A DNA stretch of 64,000 nucleotides from Anabaena sp. FACHB-1237. GTDB lineage: Bacteria > Cyanobacteriota > Cyanobacteriia > Cyanobacteriales > Nostocaceae. The stretch lies in NCBI RefSeq assembly GCF_014696225.1, contig NZ_JACJPV010000007.1, forward strand, positions 1-64,000. The letters are read 5' to 3'. Positions 8,829 through 20,199 of this stretch are shown piece after piece (within the stretch, counting starts at the first letter, position 1; every line of letters begins with the position of its first letter). Position numbers and translations under genes: made by a program. Under the pieces are notes generated by a model. It made no database searches. It was not told where the DNA came from and was given only the letters and a program-made list of their open reading frames with translations.

Positions 8829-9617
8829 TTAAACTTGCACCTGAATTGCTAATAATAACGGCTGTTGATCCAAATCAGGAAACTCAACAGACAGACAATA
8901 ACTAGATTGAAACTCATTAACATCTAACTCAACGCTAGGCATTTCTGAAAACTCAGAAACCACAATATGAGCATCATGATCATGAAGTTTGAAAATACCC
9001 ATAGTAGGTAATTCACCTTCCACATACAACCGTAGCAACTTACCTAACTTCCGTAACTGCACCTGTACATTTAAAGTACCTACACTAGTCAACCATTGGC
9101 GTTCCAGCACCGGTTGATGCCTGGAAACAGGCAAAGTTAAATTTTCCAACAACTGCTTGGCCGCCATCAAAGATAAAACCATTTGTTGACGTGGTAGCAG
9201 TTCAAAATAATCACTATCAATATTCGACGCAGCTAAGGAATCTGCCGAACGATAGCTACTTCTCAAAACCAAGCCAGCTAAATCATTAATAGTCTGAGGA
9301 TCAGCAGGAAACATACTATCCACAACCTGAACTAACTTAGCCCCTAAAGGCAATGAGGAAGTAAGTAACCCTTGACACTTTTCTAACAACTGCCAAAACA
9401 CCTTTTCTGGCAAAGGAATAGGTAAATTTAGCTTAGATTGGTGTACAGTCCACCCCCACACAGGAACTAGCATCAAAGATTCTTCTTCTACACAATCAAG
9501 ATAATCTAGTACTTGTGTTTCCCAAGGGAATAAAGGAGGGTTTTGTTGGGCTTGGATTTGTAACCTACGCTTAAGTATAGCATGGAAACGTTCTTGCACA
9601 GTAGGAATTTCTCCCAA
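8829..9617 (-). CDS. patU3: PatU3-like heterocyst-pattern protein
   Basis: 262 residues from a TTG start. It lies directly downstream of hetZ on the same strand, where Anabaena sp. PCC 7120 carries patU5 and patU3, genes involved in heterocyst patterning. The sequence is soluble, with no signal peptide or membrane segment; conserved-looking stretches include GEIPTVQERFHAILKRRLQ, PPLFPWET and LLPRQQMVLSLMAAKQLL. Upstream, the frame stays open and family-like for 8 more codons (EKKPQTFQ) before a TGA at 9642-9644, with no ATG. The gene may thus be the 3' part of an originally longer patU. No patU5-like frame was seen in the 205 bp before it. Identification rests on position and general resemblance. 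Confidence 0.6.
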   Translation of the reverse strand: MGEIPTVQERFHAILKRRLQIQAQQNPPLFPWETQVLDYLDCVEEESLMLVPVWGWTVHQSKLNLPIPLPEKVFWQLLEKCQGLLTSSLPLGAKLVQVVDSMFPADPQTINDLAGLVLRSSYRSADSLAASNIDSDYFELLPRQQMVLSLMAAKQLLENLTLPVSRHQPVLERQWLTSVGTLNVQVQLRKLGKLLRLYVEGELPTMGIFKLHDHDAHIVVSEFSEMPSVELDVNEFQSSYCLSVEFPDLDQQPLLLAIQVQV

Positions 9618-9822
9618 TTGAAAGGTTTGGGGCTTCTTTTCTCAAATATCATAGTTTACCACCACATTTTATTGTTACGCGGTTACTATCATTGAGAATA
9701 CTATTTACCCCGTCATTATCATCACATTGTAACAACCTAAATTCTTAAGTGTTGAAATTATAATCAGGAAATTATAAATTTCTCATACCTAAGTTAGATG
9801 ATAGCATCATGAAGATTATGAT

Positions 9823-11010
9823 TCACCATTCATGAGTAGATGCACTAGATCCGGAAACTAAGGAATTACGTATTTCCCAAGCCTGCTCCAAAATCTTAAA
9901 CCAACGTTTTTGTAACTGTGCCATAGATATTTTCAGGGTTTTGGAAATTTTCTCATCTGTAAATCCCTGTTGTTTTAAATCCAAAATAGATTTCTGTGTA
10001 TCATCCAACTGATATAAATAAGTTTCCCATTGATGAGGAGTTAAACCTAAATTTTTAGGTAAAGATGCTTCTAACCACTCATGTACCAGTTCCCAACGGT
10101 GTAACAAAGCAAAGCGAATTAAATGATACTTGAAACGCTGTTGTAAATAATCACGTTGACGGGCAGTTAAACCTAAAATTGACTCAATTTCCTGGGCTGA
10201 TAAATCCTGAAGACGAAGAGCAAAATAATCAGCACAGTCAGACTGTTCTTTTTCCTGAAGATAATCCATCAATTCTGTAATTACCAGTGAACGTAAAGTA
10301 TCTTCTTCCGTTTGTGTTTGTGTCGCCATAGCCAAACGTAGTTTTTGGATCGCTGGTTCTTCCCAACCACTATCACCTTCACCACTACTACTTTCGGAAG
10401 CCAGTTCTATGTCTACACTAGTTTCCTGTGGTTGTTGTTGAGAAAAAGTTTGCGCTCTTAAAATAATTAACTGTTGCTGACGACCAGGTAAAGGAATACG
10501 ACGTTTACCATAGCGTTCAGTAAAAGCCATATATTCAGCTAATTCTAACAAAGTTTGAGGACGATAGGTAGGACCTATTTGGTTTTCCCGTCTAAAAGCA
10601 TTTAAAGCCTCTAAATAGAAACCTTGTAAAAAATCTTCAATGATAGTTAACCGCCCTTGATAACTTAACTGTTTGTGAGGCGGGTTAACATAGCGATAAA
10701 CAATGGCACTTAAAGTGCTATGTAATTCAACTCTGCCACGACTTGAGCCTAACTGATAGTAAGTTAAACACTGTTGTAAGCGATGTTTAGCCAAACTCAT
10801 AGCCGAGGATTCGATATCCCCAGAAGATTGAATACGTTTGCTTTCTTGGCAAATGCGGAGGACTTCGTTGGTAATTCTCACCGAAACATCGTGACAATTT
10901 TGTTCAGAAGCCCTAGTAGATTGCTGAAGTTCCCTAAATAGGAATTGAAAGATAACCTCCACGCCGATTGAACTTTTTCCCTGAGTAGTTGCAGTTGCTG
11001 TTAAATTCAT
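9823..11010 (-). CDS. hetZ: Heterocyst differentiation protein HetZ
   Basis: 395 residues from ATG (MNLTATATTQGKSSIG); an upstream frame extension is rejected because family members begin here. HetZ is a DNA-binding regulator acting early in heterocyst differentiation alongside HetR and HetP. Recognisable stretches are GVEVIFQFLFRELQQ, YQLGSSRGRVELHSTLSA, ERYGKRRIPLPGRQQQLI and, near the C-terminus, a sigma-like helix-turn-helix region (QGFTDEKISKTLKISMAQLQ followed by KRWFKILEQAWEIRNSL). A Ser/Glu-rich linker lies near 210-235. A patU3-like gene follows. No clear HetR inverted repeat was seen in the 200 bp upstream. Confidence 0.88.
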   Translation of the reverse strand: MNLTATATTQGKSSIGVEVIFQFLFRELQQSTRASEQNCHDVSVRITNEVLRICQESKRIQSSGDIESSAMSLAKHRLQQCLTYYQLGSSRGRVELHSTLSAIVYRYVNPPHKQLSYQGRLTIIEDFLQGFYLEALNAFRRENQIGPTYRPQTLLELAEYMAFTERYGKRRIPLPGRQQQLIILRAQTFSQQQPQETSVDIELASESSSGEGDSGWEEPAIQKLRLAMATQTQTEEDTLRSLVITELMDYLQEKEQSDCADYFALRLQDLSAQEIESILGLTARQRDYLQQRFKYHLIRFALLHRWELVHEWLEASLPKNLGLTPHQWETYLYQLDDTQKSILDLKQQGFTDEKISKTLKISMAQLQKRWFKILEQAWEIRNSLVSGSSASTHEW

Positions 11011-11226
11011 AATCCTAGTTCTCAAAAAGACTTTAACATACTTGAACAAGATTTGTGAAACTTTAGCAATTAGCTTAATGATTCTAAAAAATAACTTACA
11101 TTGAGGGTGTAGAGTGCGGGGGAGGAGGATGGTGAGGTACAGGGAGAAAATTCTTTATTCTGACTCCTGGAACTCCCGACTCCTTGTAATGTTTTAGTTA
11201 TTGCCCACAAGTTGTTAATACTCGTT

Positions 11227-11706
11227 ATGGATTTAGAATCACAAATTCAATTGCTGATAGACAATGCACCCCAGGATGGCATTACACCACAACTTATGGT
11301 ATCCATCGCTCCTGTTTTGCTTGCCATTGCCCAAAGGTTAAAACATCTCCAATACTTTATTGTCCAGAACGTGGATCAGGATTGGGTTGTTACCACATTA
11401 AGCAACCGTGCAAATCCAGGATTAGAAAAGCGAGTGGTTTACGCTGTATCTACCATACAAGATGTTTCCCTAATTTTAGATGCAGGGCTAGACCCTCAAG
11501 TGCTGACAACCTCCATGTATGTCACCCAACTTTTATTTCAATTAGTGGCTCTGAAGTCTGTAGATAGTATAATTTTTGTGGAAACGCCAGGAAGTATCAC
11601 TAAGACTGTAGAAGTGCAAAGAACTGAGTTAGAAAGGTTAATCGAGAAGGAAATACAAAAATATAGACGTAAAATTGCCTCTCAAGTTCCTCCGAATATT
11701 GCGTAG
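11227..11706 (+). CDS. Conserved cyanobacterial protein of unknown function
   Basis: 159 residues from ATG (MDLESQIQLLIDNAPQDGIT); a start 15 bp upstream is possible. Soluble alpha/beta composition with no recognised motif; the C-terminal 25 residues are charged and helical (RTELERLIEKEIQKYRRKIA). It is divergent from hetZ and convergent with sds. Function unknown. Confidence 0.75.
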   Translation: MDLESQIQLLIDNAPQDGITPQLMVSIAPVLLAIAQRLKHLQYFIVQNVDQDWVVTTLSNRANPGLEKRVVYAVSTIQDVSLILDAGLDPQVLTTSMYVTQLLFQLVALKSVDSIIFVETPGSITKTVEVQRTELERLIEKEIQKYRRKIASQVPPNIA

Positions 11707-11797
11707 AAAGGAGATCAAGGAGTCAGGAGATTGAGGAGTTAGGAGTCAGAATTTTCACCCCGCACTCCGGACTCTGCACCCCTACTCCCTAAATTTT

Positions 11798-12769
11798 TTA
11801 GTAAAGCCGACTGAGAACATAATCGCTCAAATTTATCAGGGCTTGGCGCGATTCTGACGGTTCTAAAATACTAATCTTCTCAGTTGCTAAACTAGCATGG
11901 TGAGCAGCTAATTCTCTAGCTTTTTGTATCCCTTGACTATTTTCGATCAGGGCTAAGGCTTGATCTAAATCGCCCTCTTGTGCAAATTCTCTTTCAATTA
12001 ACACTTCTAAGTGAGCTTTTTCCTGTAACGCAAACAGAACCGGTGCTGTGAGATTACCACTTTTGAGATCAGCAAGAGCAGGTTTACCTAGTGTGTCTAT
12101 TGAACCTGTGAAGTCAAGAATATCATCTACTATCTGGAAGGCCAAACCTAGATGACGACCATAATGATATAGGTGTTCGGCTATTTCTAAGGATGTTTCA
12201 CTAATTAAACCTGCGGATTTCGCACTGTTAGCAATTAATGAGGCTGTTTTATAATAGCTTTTTTCTAGGTATGTCTCAATAGACAAACTGCTATCAAAAC
12301 GATTTAGCCCTTGTTGAATTTCTCCGGCTGCTAAATCCATAATTACTTCTGATAGTAATTTAACCACTTGTAAATTGTCTAAGTTGGCTAAGTACCAAGA
12401 TGATTGGGCAAAGAGAAAGTCTCCTGCTAAGACGGCAATGCGATTACCAAATAAACTATGAACTGTGGGTACTCCACGTCTTACATCTGATTCATCTACT
12501 ACGTCATCATGTACTAGACTAGCTGTGTGAATCATCTCTGTAATTTCTGCTAGTCGGCGATGACGTGCTGTTATTGGCTGATCTAGCATGGTTGCTTTGG
12601 AGATCAACAATACTATGGCAGGTCTAATACGCTTTCCCCCAGCACCGAATAAATGTTCGGCGGCTGCATAAAGAATGGGGTGACGATTTCCCACTAGCTG
12701 TTTTAGGTTATCTGCCAATATTTGCAGGTCTGCTTCCACAGGGGTAAACAGGGAGGTTGCTGGGGTCAT
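11798..12769 (-). CDS. sds: Solanesyl diphosphate synthase
   Basis: Long-chain trans-prenyl diphosphate synthase making the C45 side chain of plastoquinone from FPP/GGPP and IPP. 323 residues, full length. The two Asp-rich Mg-binding motifs are DDVVD (88-92) and DDILD (215-219). Other family motifs are GGKRIRP near 45, the RRGVPTVH that follows the first Asp motif, and GEIQQG near 150. It is convergent with the 159-residue gene. The 3' flank holds gagtcag/cactcc-type short repeats. Confidence 0.93.
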   Translation of the reverse strand: MTPATSLFTPVEADLQILADNLKQLVGNRHPILYAAAEHLFGAGGKRIRPAIVLLISKATMLDQPITARHRRLAEITEMIHTASLVHDDVVDESDVRRGVPTVHSLFGNRIAVLAGDFLFAQSSWYLANLDNLQVVKLLSEVIMDLAAGEIQQGLNRFDSSLSIETYLEKSYYKTASLIANSAKSAGLISETSLEIAEHLYHYGRHLGLAFQIVDDILDFTGSIDTLGKPALADLKSGNLTAPVLFALQEKAHLEVLIEREFAQEGDLDQALALIENSQGIQKARELAAHHASLATEKISILEPSESRQALINLSDYVLSRLY

Positions 12770-12876
12770 GGATGGGCGGACTCTGACTTTAGTTACGAAA
12801 GTTTACATAATTATTATAAACACTAAAAACCCTATTCTATCGTTGTTTTATGCTTGTGTGCAGGGTGCAGGTTGCA

Positions 12877-12904
12877 GACTGCGGACTGCGGACTGCGGAC
12901 TGCG
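12877..12904. repeat. 7-bp short tandem repeat (GACTGCG)x4
   Basis: Four consecutive GACTGCG heptamers in the gap between the divergent sds and CAAD-protein genes. This is the classical cyanobacterial heptanucleotide STRR style. Confidence 0.9.
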
Positions 12905-13059
12905 GAGTTTTGGAAGTCAGCAGTTTAATAATTTGGGTATGGCAAAGAGTTAACCCTGGTAATGTTGTTAAATGAAGAATTAAATAACAGTCAATTAATA
13001 GCCGTCTGGTTGTTATTATCGAAAATAAAAGTCCCACTGTCACAATTACGGAAAGGAAA

Positions 13060-13497
13060 ATGCAAGAACCAGATTTTAAAGAAGCTCAATATCAGGAAAC
13101 TACTATTCCTGGCATTAATACCCCATCTGCTAATCTTACCAAACTTCAACCTCCCAATCAGTCCCAAGAACAATGGCTGAAATATGGACAACAAATTTCT
13201 AGTTTTCTAGGTACTTTACCTAATTATGTTGGTAAGTTCTTTAATCAATATCAACAACCAATTGTTAGTATTGGCTTGGTGGTAACGGCAGTAGTATCTG
13301 TTAAGGTGTTATTAGCTATTTTAGAAGCTCTTAATGATGTTCCCTTGGTAGCTCCTACTTTTGAGTTAATTGGTATTGGATATTCTGTATGGTTTATCTA
13401 CCGTTATTTACTCAAGGCTTCTAGTAGACAAGAGTTATCTGGTGAAATTACTACCCTCAAGTCTCAAGTTATGGGTAAAAATTCTCCTGAGTCTTAG
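13060..13497 (+). CDS. CAAD-domain thylakoid membrane protein (CURT1-like)
   Basis: 145 residues. A disordered N-terminus (1-45) precedes an amphipathic helix (WLKYGQQISSFLGTLPNYVG), two transmembrane helices (QPIVSIGLVVTAVVSVKVLL and FELIGIGYSVWFIYRYLL) and a short charged C-terminal helix. This is the CAAD architecture, also found as an appendage on some cyanobacterial aminoacyl-tRNA synthetases, and as a stand-alone protein related to plant/cyanobacterial CURT1, which shapes thylakoid edges. AGGAAA precedes the ATG. The stand-alone form suggests the CurT role. Confidence 0.85.
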   Translation: MQEPDFKEAQYQETTIPGINTPSANLTKLQPPNQSQEQWLKYGQQISSFLGTLPNYVGKFFNQYQQPIVSIGLVVTAVVSVKVLLAILEALNDVPLVAPTFELIGIGYSVWFIYRYLLKASSRQELSGEITTLKSQVMGKNSPES

Positions 13498-13533
13498 TTT
13501 TTGTAATTTTTGATGTAATTTTCGATTTTTTGT

Positions 13534-13568
13534 AACCTGCCTTTGTCTTTTTTGGACTTGGGCAGGTT
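13534..13568. terminator. Candidate bidirectional hairpin between convergent genes
   Basis: AACCTGCC (13534-13541) pairs with GGCAGGTT (13561-13568) across a 19 nt loop, between the convergent CAAD-protein and hom 3' ends. The position suits a terminator, but a U-tract is weak on both sides. Confidence 0.4.
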
Positions 13569-13605
13569 ATTATACTAGCTATCAGCTATCAGCACATTAT
13601 CATGA

Positions 13606-14895
13606 CTATAAAACTCTTAAAATGCTGGGAATGCTATGAATTGTGTCCATTGCAGCAATTTCTTTTAAGGCTTGACGAAAATTTCCTTCACGCACATCAT
13701 GGGTAACAACGACTATTTCTGCCATTTCTCCTTCAAAACCTGTTTGTACTATAGATTCTAAGCTGACTTTGTAGTTACCAAAACAAGTTCCTATCTTCCC
13801 GATCACTCCTGCTTGATCTTTGGTGAGGAAGCGTGTATAAAATCTAGTAACTATTTCGGAAATTGGTGTAATTTTACAGTAGTGTTGATGTCTACAAGCT
13901 AATAAGGGATTTGTTTTAGCTGTGTTTATTTTTAGGTGAGCTAGTAGGTGTAGAACATCAGCACACACGGCACTCGCTGTCGCTCCTGCACCTGCACCAG
14001 GTCCAAATAACATTACTTGACCTATTGGTTCACCTTCTACCAAAATAGCATTATAAACTCCATTAATGCTGGCTAATGGATGACTTTCCGGTACGAGAGT
14101 TGGATGTACTCTTACGGAAAGTTGAGTATTGCTATCATCTAAATGTTTGGCTATGGCTAATAATTTAATCACAAATCCTAATTTTGTGGCATAGGTAATA
14201 TCGGTTTTTGTGACGCTTCTAATCCCTTCACAATATACATCTTCTCTATTAATACGTCCATTAAAACCTAATGAGGCTAAAATTGCTATTTTATCTGCTG
14301 CATCTAAACCATCTACATCGGCCGTAGGATCTGCTTCGGCATATCCTAAATTCTGGGCATCTGCTAATACATCATTAAAATCACTACCTTCATGAAGCAT
14401 TCTGGTGAGAATGTAATTAGTTGTACCATTAACTATCCCCATGACTGCATTTATTCTATTTACGCTTAATGCCTGTTTTAAAGGTTGAATTACGGGAATA
14501 CCACCACCTACGGCAGCTTCTAACATTACATAAACGCCTGCTGCGTTAGCAGCATCAAATATTTCTGCTCCAAATCGAGATATTACTGCTTTATTAGCTG
14601 TAACAATATGCTTACCATTTTTAATGGCTGTTAAAATCAAGGTTCGGGCAGGTTCTAAACCTCCTAATAATTCCACTACAATATCAATTTCTGGATCATT
14701 GACGATCGCTGGTAAATCTGTAGTGAGAATGTGATCAGATAATTGTACAGCACGGGGTTTATCGAGCGATCGCACTCCCACACGATAAATTTCCACTTCT
14801 TTTAAAAGAGAATTACGCCCTGTTACATCTTGCAATAATTGTACTGTACCTGTTCCCACAGTACCTAATCCTAAAATGCCCAATTTAATAGTCAC
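13606..14895 (-). CDS. hom: Homoserine dehydrogenase
   Basis: 429 residues. Reduces aspartate semialdehyde to homoserine with NAD(P)H, the branch to threonine and methionine. The N-terminal Rossmann motif is GILGLGTVGTGTVQLL (6-21). The catalytic domain has NGTTNYILTRM and EADPTADVDGLDAADK with the family Lys. The C-terminal ACT domain (about 350-429, starting near TRFYTRFLTKDQAGVIGKIG) is the usual threonine-feedback module. Monofunctional, with no aspartokinase domain. Ends 108 bp from the convergent CAAD gene. Confidence 0.95.
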   Translation of the reverse strand: MTIKLGILGLGTVGTGTVQLLQDVTGRNSLLKEVEIYRVGVRSLDKPRAVQLSDHILTTDLPAIVNDPEIDIVVELLGGLEPARTLILTAIKNGKHIVTANKAVISRFGAEIFDAANAAGVYVMLEAAVGGGIPVIQPLKQALSVNRINAVMGIVNGTTNYILTRMLHEGSDFNDVLADAQNLGYAEADPTADVDGLDAADKIAILASLGFNGRINREDVYCEGIRSVTKTDITYATKLGFVIKLLAIAKHLDDSNTQLSVRVHPTLVPESHPLASINGVYNAILVEGEPIGQVMLFGPGAGAGATASAVCADVLHLLAHLKINTAKTNPLLACRHQHYCKITPISEIVTRFYTRFLTKDQAGVIGKIGTCFGNYKVSLESIVQTGFEGEMAEIVVVTHDVREGNFRQALKEIAAMDTIHSIPSILRVL

Positions 14896-14997
14896 AATAA
14901 TTACAGTTCTCCTGAAAACTTAAATAAACTTAGATAAAATCTTATACGATCGACAATGATAACAACTGAAAGCACTCTAAGTGATAGCTTGAGAAAA

Positions 14998-15852
14998 TTA
15001 TACCGATTGAAAAGAGAGAATTTGATAGCGTAATAATCTTAACTGACTGAGCAACTCCACTTGAGCAGTAGCTACTTCATCACTTTCACCTCCCATTTGC
15101 CCAAATAGACGTTTAACTACAGGATAGGTAGGTAGAGTATTAGCTGTAATATCTTCTTGAGAAGCTAGGATAAAACCTGTTTCTTGAGCAAGTTGACGGT
15201 AGGTATTCAGAGTAAAAGTGCTATCCACATTACCATAGGTTTCTGATATAGTAGAATTAAGCATTAACAATTTAACAATGAAATTTACCACCTGATAGGA
15301 TAGTAAAATGGGTACAAAATCAGAGATTGCCAGTTTACCGCCTGGTTTTAAAACTCGTTTTGCTTCTTGGAAAAAACGCTGTCTGCTAGGAAAATGAAAG
15401 ATACATTCCACTGCTAAGACAACATCAAAGGAAGCATCATCAAAGGGGAGTTGACAGGCATCACCTTGTACAAATTCAATTGTATTAGAATTAATAGCTT
15501 TAACTTCAGATTTAGCGCGGTCTAGTTGACGTTCATCAATATTTATACCAACTAAGGACATATTATGAAAACGCTCATTCAAACTAGCGATAGTTCCACC
15601 AAAACCACAACCAGCATCTAAGAGAGAATGACCATCTTTGATATTACCTGAATCACAAACACGGCGACAAAGTTCTTCTGCTGCTATGGCAAAATTGGAC
15701 ACTGAACCATCAGCTTCTTTAGGATTTTCCCAATATCCCCAGTGTACATGACGACCGAAAGCTGCGACTATTTCGGCTGTTTGGGCATTATTTTGGCTAA
15801 ATTGTTGGATAAGTTTGTCAAAATAGGGTAGATATAGATTAGTTTCAGCCAT
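14998..15852 (-). CDS. Class I SAM-dependent methyltransferase
   Basis: 284 residues from ATG (MAETNLYLPYFDKL); an alternative start 30 bp upstream is less likely. SAM-binding motif I is SLLDAGCGFGGT, followed by GDACQLPFDDASFDVV (motif II) and RVLKPGGKLAISDF (motif III), typical of methyltransferase domain 11 small-molecule enzymes. The N-terminal HVHWGYWE pattern occurs in tocopherol- and sterol-like C-methyltransferases, which hints at a lipid or quinone acceptor, but the substrate cannot be read from sequence. Same strand as hom, 102 bp upstream of its start. Confidence 0.85.
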   Translation of the reverse strand: MAETNLYLPYFDKLIQQFSQNNAQTAEIVAAFGRHVHWGYWENPKEADGSVSNFAIAAEELCRRVCDSGNIKDGHSLLDAGCGFGGTIASLNERFHNMSLVGINIDERQLDRAKSEVKAINSNTIEFVQGDACQLPFDDASFDVVLAVECIFHFPSRQRFFQEAKRVLKPGGKLAISDFVPILLSYQVVNFIVKLLMLNSTISETYGNVDSTFTLNTYRQLAQETGFILASQEDITANTLPTYPVVKRLFGQMGGESDEVATAQVELLSQLRLLRYQILSFQSV

Positions 15853-16095
15853 GATGGAATTATATATTAATGGTTTACTCAAGGTTTTATTTTGTATTAA
15901 TAAGAGTCATTAGGGACAAACCCCCTGTAGTTGCCCAAGGAGTTAGGGGAAATAATTAATGATTCTTTCTTGTATAAGTAGCAAATTACGTTATTATGTG
16001 AAAGTTGTAAATCCTGTTTATGTAAAATTAGTGCATTTTGGTGAATTATGACATTAAATGGCATCAAATTTCATAAAAAAATTGTTTAATATGTT

Positions 16096-16135
16096 TAATA
16101 AAAAAATTGTAGGTAGAGAAACACCCCACCTACAA
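16096..16135 (-). terminator. Rho-independent terminator of petH
   Basis: Read on the minus strand, TTGTAGGT (16135-16128) pairs with ACCTACAA (16114-16107), an 8 bp stem with a 13 nt loop, followed directly by TTTTTTTATT. It lies 30 bp after the petH stop. Confidence 0.8.
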
Positions 16136-16164
16136 AAGTTCTATGAGTTGTTATACAACCGAGA

Positions 16165-18275
<2,111 letters not shown>

Positions 18276-19280
18276 ATGACAACTAAGCCCGAACGCGTGG
18301 TATTAATTGGAGTAGCTGGAGACTCTGGATGCGGTAAATCTACGTTTTTACGTCGTTTAATAGATTTATTTGGTGAAGAGTTTATGACGGTTATCTGTTT
18401 GGATGACTATCATTGTTTAGACCGCAAACAACGCAAAGAGACTGGTATTACTGCACTTGACCCCAGAGCCAATAACTTTGACCTAATGTATGAGCAAATC
18501 AAGGCGTTAAAGTCTGGTCAAAGAATTCATAAACCAATTTATAACCATGAGACTGGTATGATCGATCCTCCAGAATGGATTGAGCCTAATCATATTATTG
18601 TGGTGGAAGGTTTACATCCTCTCTATGATGAAAGAGTAAGAGAGTTATTAGACTTTAGTGTTTACTTTGACATTAGTGATGAGGTTAAAATTGCTTGGAA
18701 GATTCAACGCGATATGGCTGAAAGAGGTCATCGCTATGAAGATGTTCTGGCGCAAATTAATTCTCGTAAGCCTGATTTTGAAAAATTTATTGAACCACAA
18801 CGGGAATTTGCCGATATTGTTCTGCAAGTTTTACCCACAAATTTAATTAAAAACGATACAGAACGCAAGGTTTTACGGGTACGGATGTTACAACGAGAAG
18901 GTAAGGAGGGTTTTGCACCTACTTATCTATTTGATGAGGGTTCAACTATTCAATGGACTCCTTGTGGACGTAAGTTAACCTGTTCTTATCCTGGTATTCA
19001 TTTGTACTATGGATCTGATGTTTACTACGGTCGTTATGTGTCTGTGTTAGAGGTTGATGGTCAGTTTGACAATTTAGATGAAGTAATCTACATTGAAAAT
19101 CATTTAAGTAATACTTCTACTAAGTATAAAGGTGAATTGACTCACTTGTTATTACAACATAGAGAATATCCTGGTTCTAATAATGGTACTGGTTTGTTCC
19201 AAGTGTTAGCTGGTTTGAAAATGCGTACTGCTTATGAAAGATTAACTGCTGCTGAAGCTAAGATGGCGGTAGAAGTGTAA
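18276..19280 (+). CDS. prk: Phosphoribulokinase
   Basis: 334 residues. Phosphorylates ribulose 5-phosphate to RuBP, the CO2 acceptor of the Calvin cycle. P-loop GVAGDSGCGKSTF (12-24). The catalytic region includes CLDDYHCLDR and IYNHETG, with VVEGLHPLYDERV as the Walker B-like segment. The paired cysteines of the redox/CP12-controlled enzyme are present near the N-terminus (Cys in the P-loop and in ICLDDYH). The C-terminal half has the CSYPGIHLYYG stretch seen in plant-type enzymes. Strong SD (AGAGGAGA). Confidence 0.97.
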   Translation: MTTKPERVVLIGVAGDSGCGKSTFLRRLIDLFGEEFMTVICLDDYHCLDRKQRKETGITALDPRANNFDLMYEQIKALKSGQRIHKPIYNHETGMIDPPEWIEPNHIIVVEGLHPLYDERVRELLDFSVYFDISDEVKIAWKIQRDMAERGHRYEDVLAQINSRKPDFEKFIEPQREFADIVLQVLPTNLIKNDTERKVLRVRMLQREGKEGFAPTYLFDEGSTIQWTPCGRKLTCSYPGIHLYYGSDVYYGRYVSVLEVDGQFDNLDEVIYIENHLSNTSTKYKGELTHLLLQHREYPGSNNGTGLFQVLAGLKMRTAYERLTAAEAKMAVEV

Positions 19281-19320
19281 TAAGGAGTTAGGAGTCAGAA
19301 TTTTCACTCCGCACTCAATG

Positions 19321-19369
19321 GTCAAAAGTCAAAAGTCAAGAGTCAGAATAAAAAATTTTGACTTTTGAC
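19321..19369. terminator. Inverted repeat downstream of prk
   Basis: GTCAAAAGTCAAAA (19321-19334) is perfectly complementary to TTTTGACTTTTGAC (19356-19369): a 14 bp stem with a 21 nt loop, 40 bp after the prk stop. It is built from the 7-bp repeat AAAAGTC. A terminator or processing role is inferred from position only. The rest of the 346 bp gap to 19627 contains one HIP1 site and no gene. Confidence 0.5.
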
Positions 19370-19626
19370 TTTTCCTTACTCTCCGCACTTGGCATTGAGG
19401 TTATAAATAATAGTTTAATCAGCATAACATCACAGACTAAAACATCAATTCTACAAATCTTGTGTAACTGACAAAATTGGGAAATTCCCCATGGTATCCT
19501 GAAAGTATCCACAAGGTATAACATCTTATGTTACAAATATGTTAAACCTAGAGAATTGGCTTGTGAGCGATCGCTCCATACCATACCATATATAAAGCGA
19601 TTCTAACTTAGCTATTACCTCCAGGA

Positions 19627-19998
19627 TTATTTTACCTTATAGGTATTAATTCCATGAAATAATAAACCCACTCCCCAACCTAATAGGGGAAAAATTGCCC
19701 AAAAATATCCAGGACTAGTAAACAAATTTAGCGAAATCAAAAATCCATTTATTATCAAAAAAGCAGTTAAATGTGATTGAAATTCTTGACGTTTTTCTCT
19801 TTTAGACATTGTTTCCTGTTTAACCGATACTTGTGTTTTTAACCATTCTTGTTCTGCAATTTTAATTGCCTCTGAAGAAACACCTAATTCTGATGCTATT
19901 TCTATAATTTGTTCCTTGGTAAATTCTCCCTCTTGCTTACGTTTAAAAGCTACTTCGAGAATTTGCTGCATTTCCTGTGAATTGTAAGTCATTATCAA
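19627..19998 (-). CDS. 2TM-domain membrane protein
   Basis: 123 residues. The N-terminal 50 residues form a soluble helical region (KRKQEGEFTKEQIIEIASEL), resembling the short domains often linked to 2TM proteins. The C-terminal 2TM domain starts with KREKRQEFQSHLTAFLIING and continues with two hydrophobic helices ending FHGINTYK. The role of 2TM proteins is poorly defined. No operon partner. Confidence 0.75.
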   Translation of the reverse strand: MIMTYNSQEMQQILEVAFKRKQEGEFTKEQIIEIASELGVSSEAIKIAEQEWLKTQVSVKQETMSKREKRQEFQSHLTAFLIINGFLISLNLFTSPGYFWAIFPLLGWGVGLLFHGINTYKVK

Positions 19999-20144
19999 TA
20001 CCTAAAATGGTAAAAAATACTTTTGAGAGTTACTTTTGAAGCGGTAGATACACAAATATTAAAACAGAAATATATTGTTATTTACGTTATATCTAATCAA
20101 CTATTAATGTAGTATTTAAAAACACAAATTTATTGATTTAGTCA

Positions 20145-20175
20145 GATCCCGGACTTCTTAAAGAAGTCCGGGATC
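20145..20175. repeat. GATCCCGGACTTCTT palindrome
   Basis: A perfect 15 bp inverted repeat with a 1 nt centre, 25 bp after the stop of the dual-OB gene. Same family as the hairpins at 21439-21469, 22609-22639 and inside both M1 copies. There is no U-tract, so it is more likely a REP-like repeat than an intrinsic terminator. Confidence 0.85.
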
Positions 20176-20199
20176 TCAAGGGGATCTCAAGGTAAAAAT

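Noticed and set aside
11011..11226. HetR-binding inverted repeat upstream of hetZ
   Set aside because: Searched by eye for a GAGGGGTCTAACCCCTC-like palindrome; none convincing.
12837..13194. Short frames on both strands between sds and the CAAD gene
   Set aside because: They read through the GACTGCG repeat or the start of the CAAD gene and show no family resemblance.
20145..20175. Intrinsic terminator of the dual-OB gene
   Set aside because: The hairpin family (also at 21439, 22609 and within M1) lacks a U-tract and occurs at varied positions, including gene 5' sides, so it is treated as a dispersed repeat.
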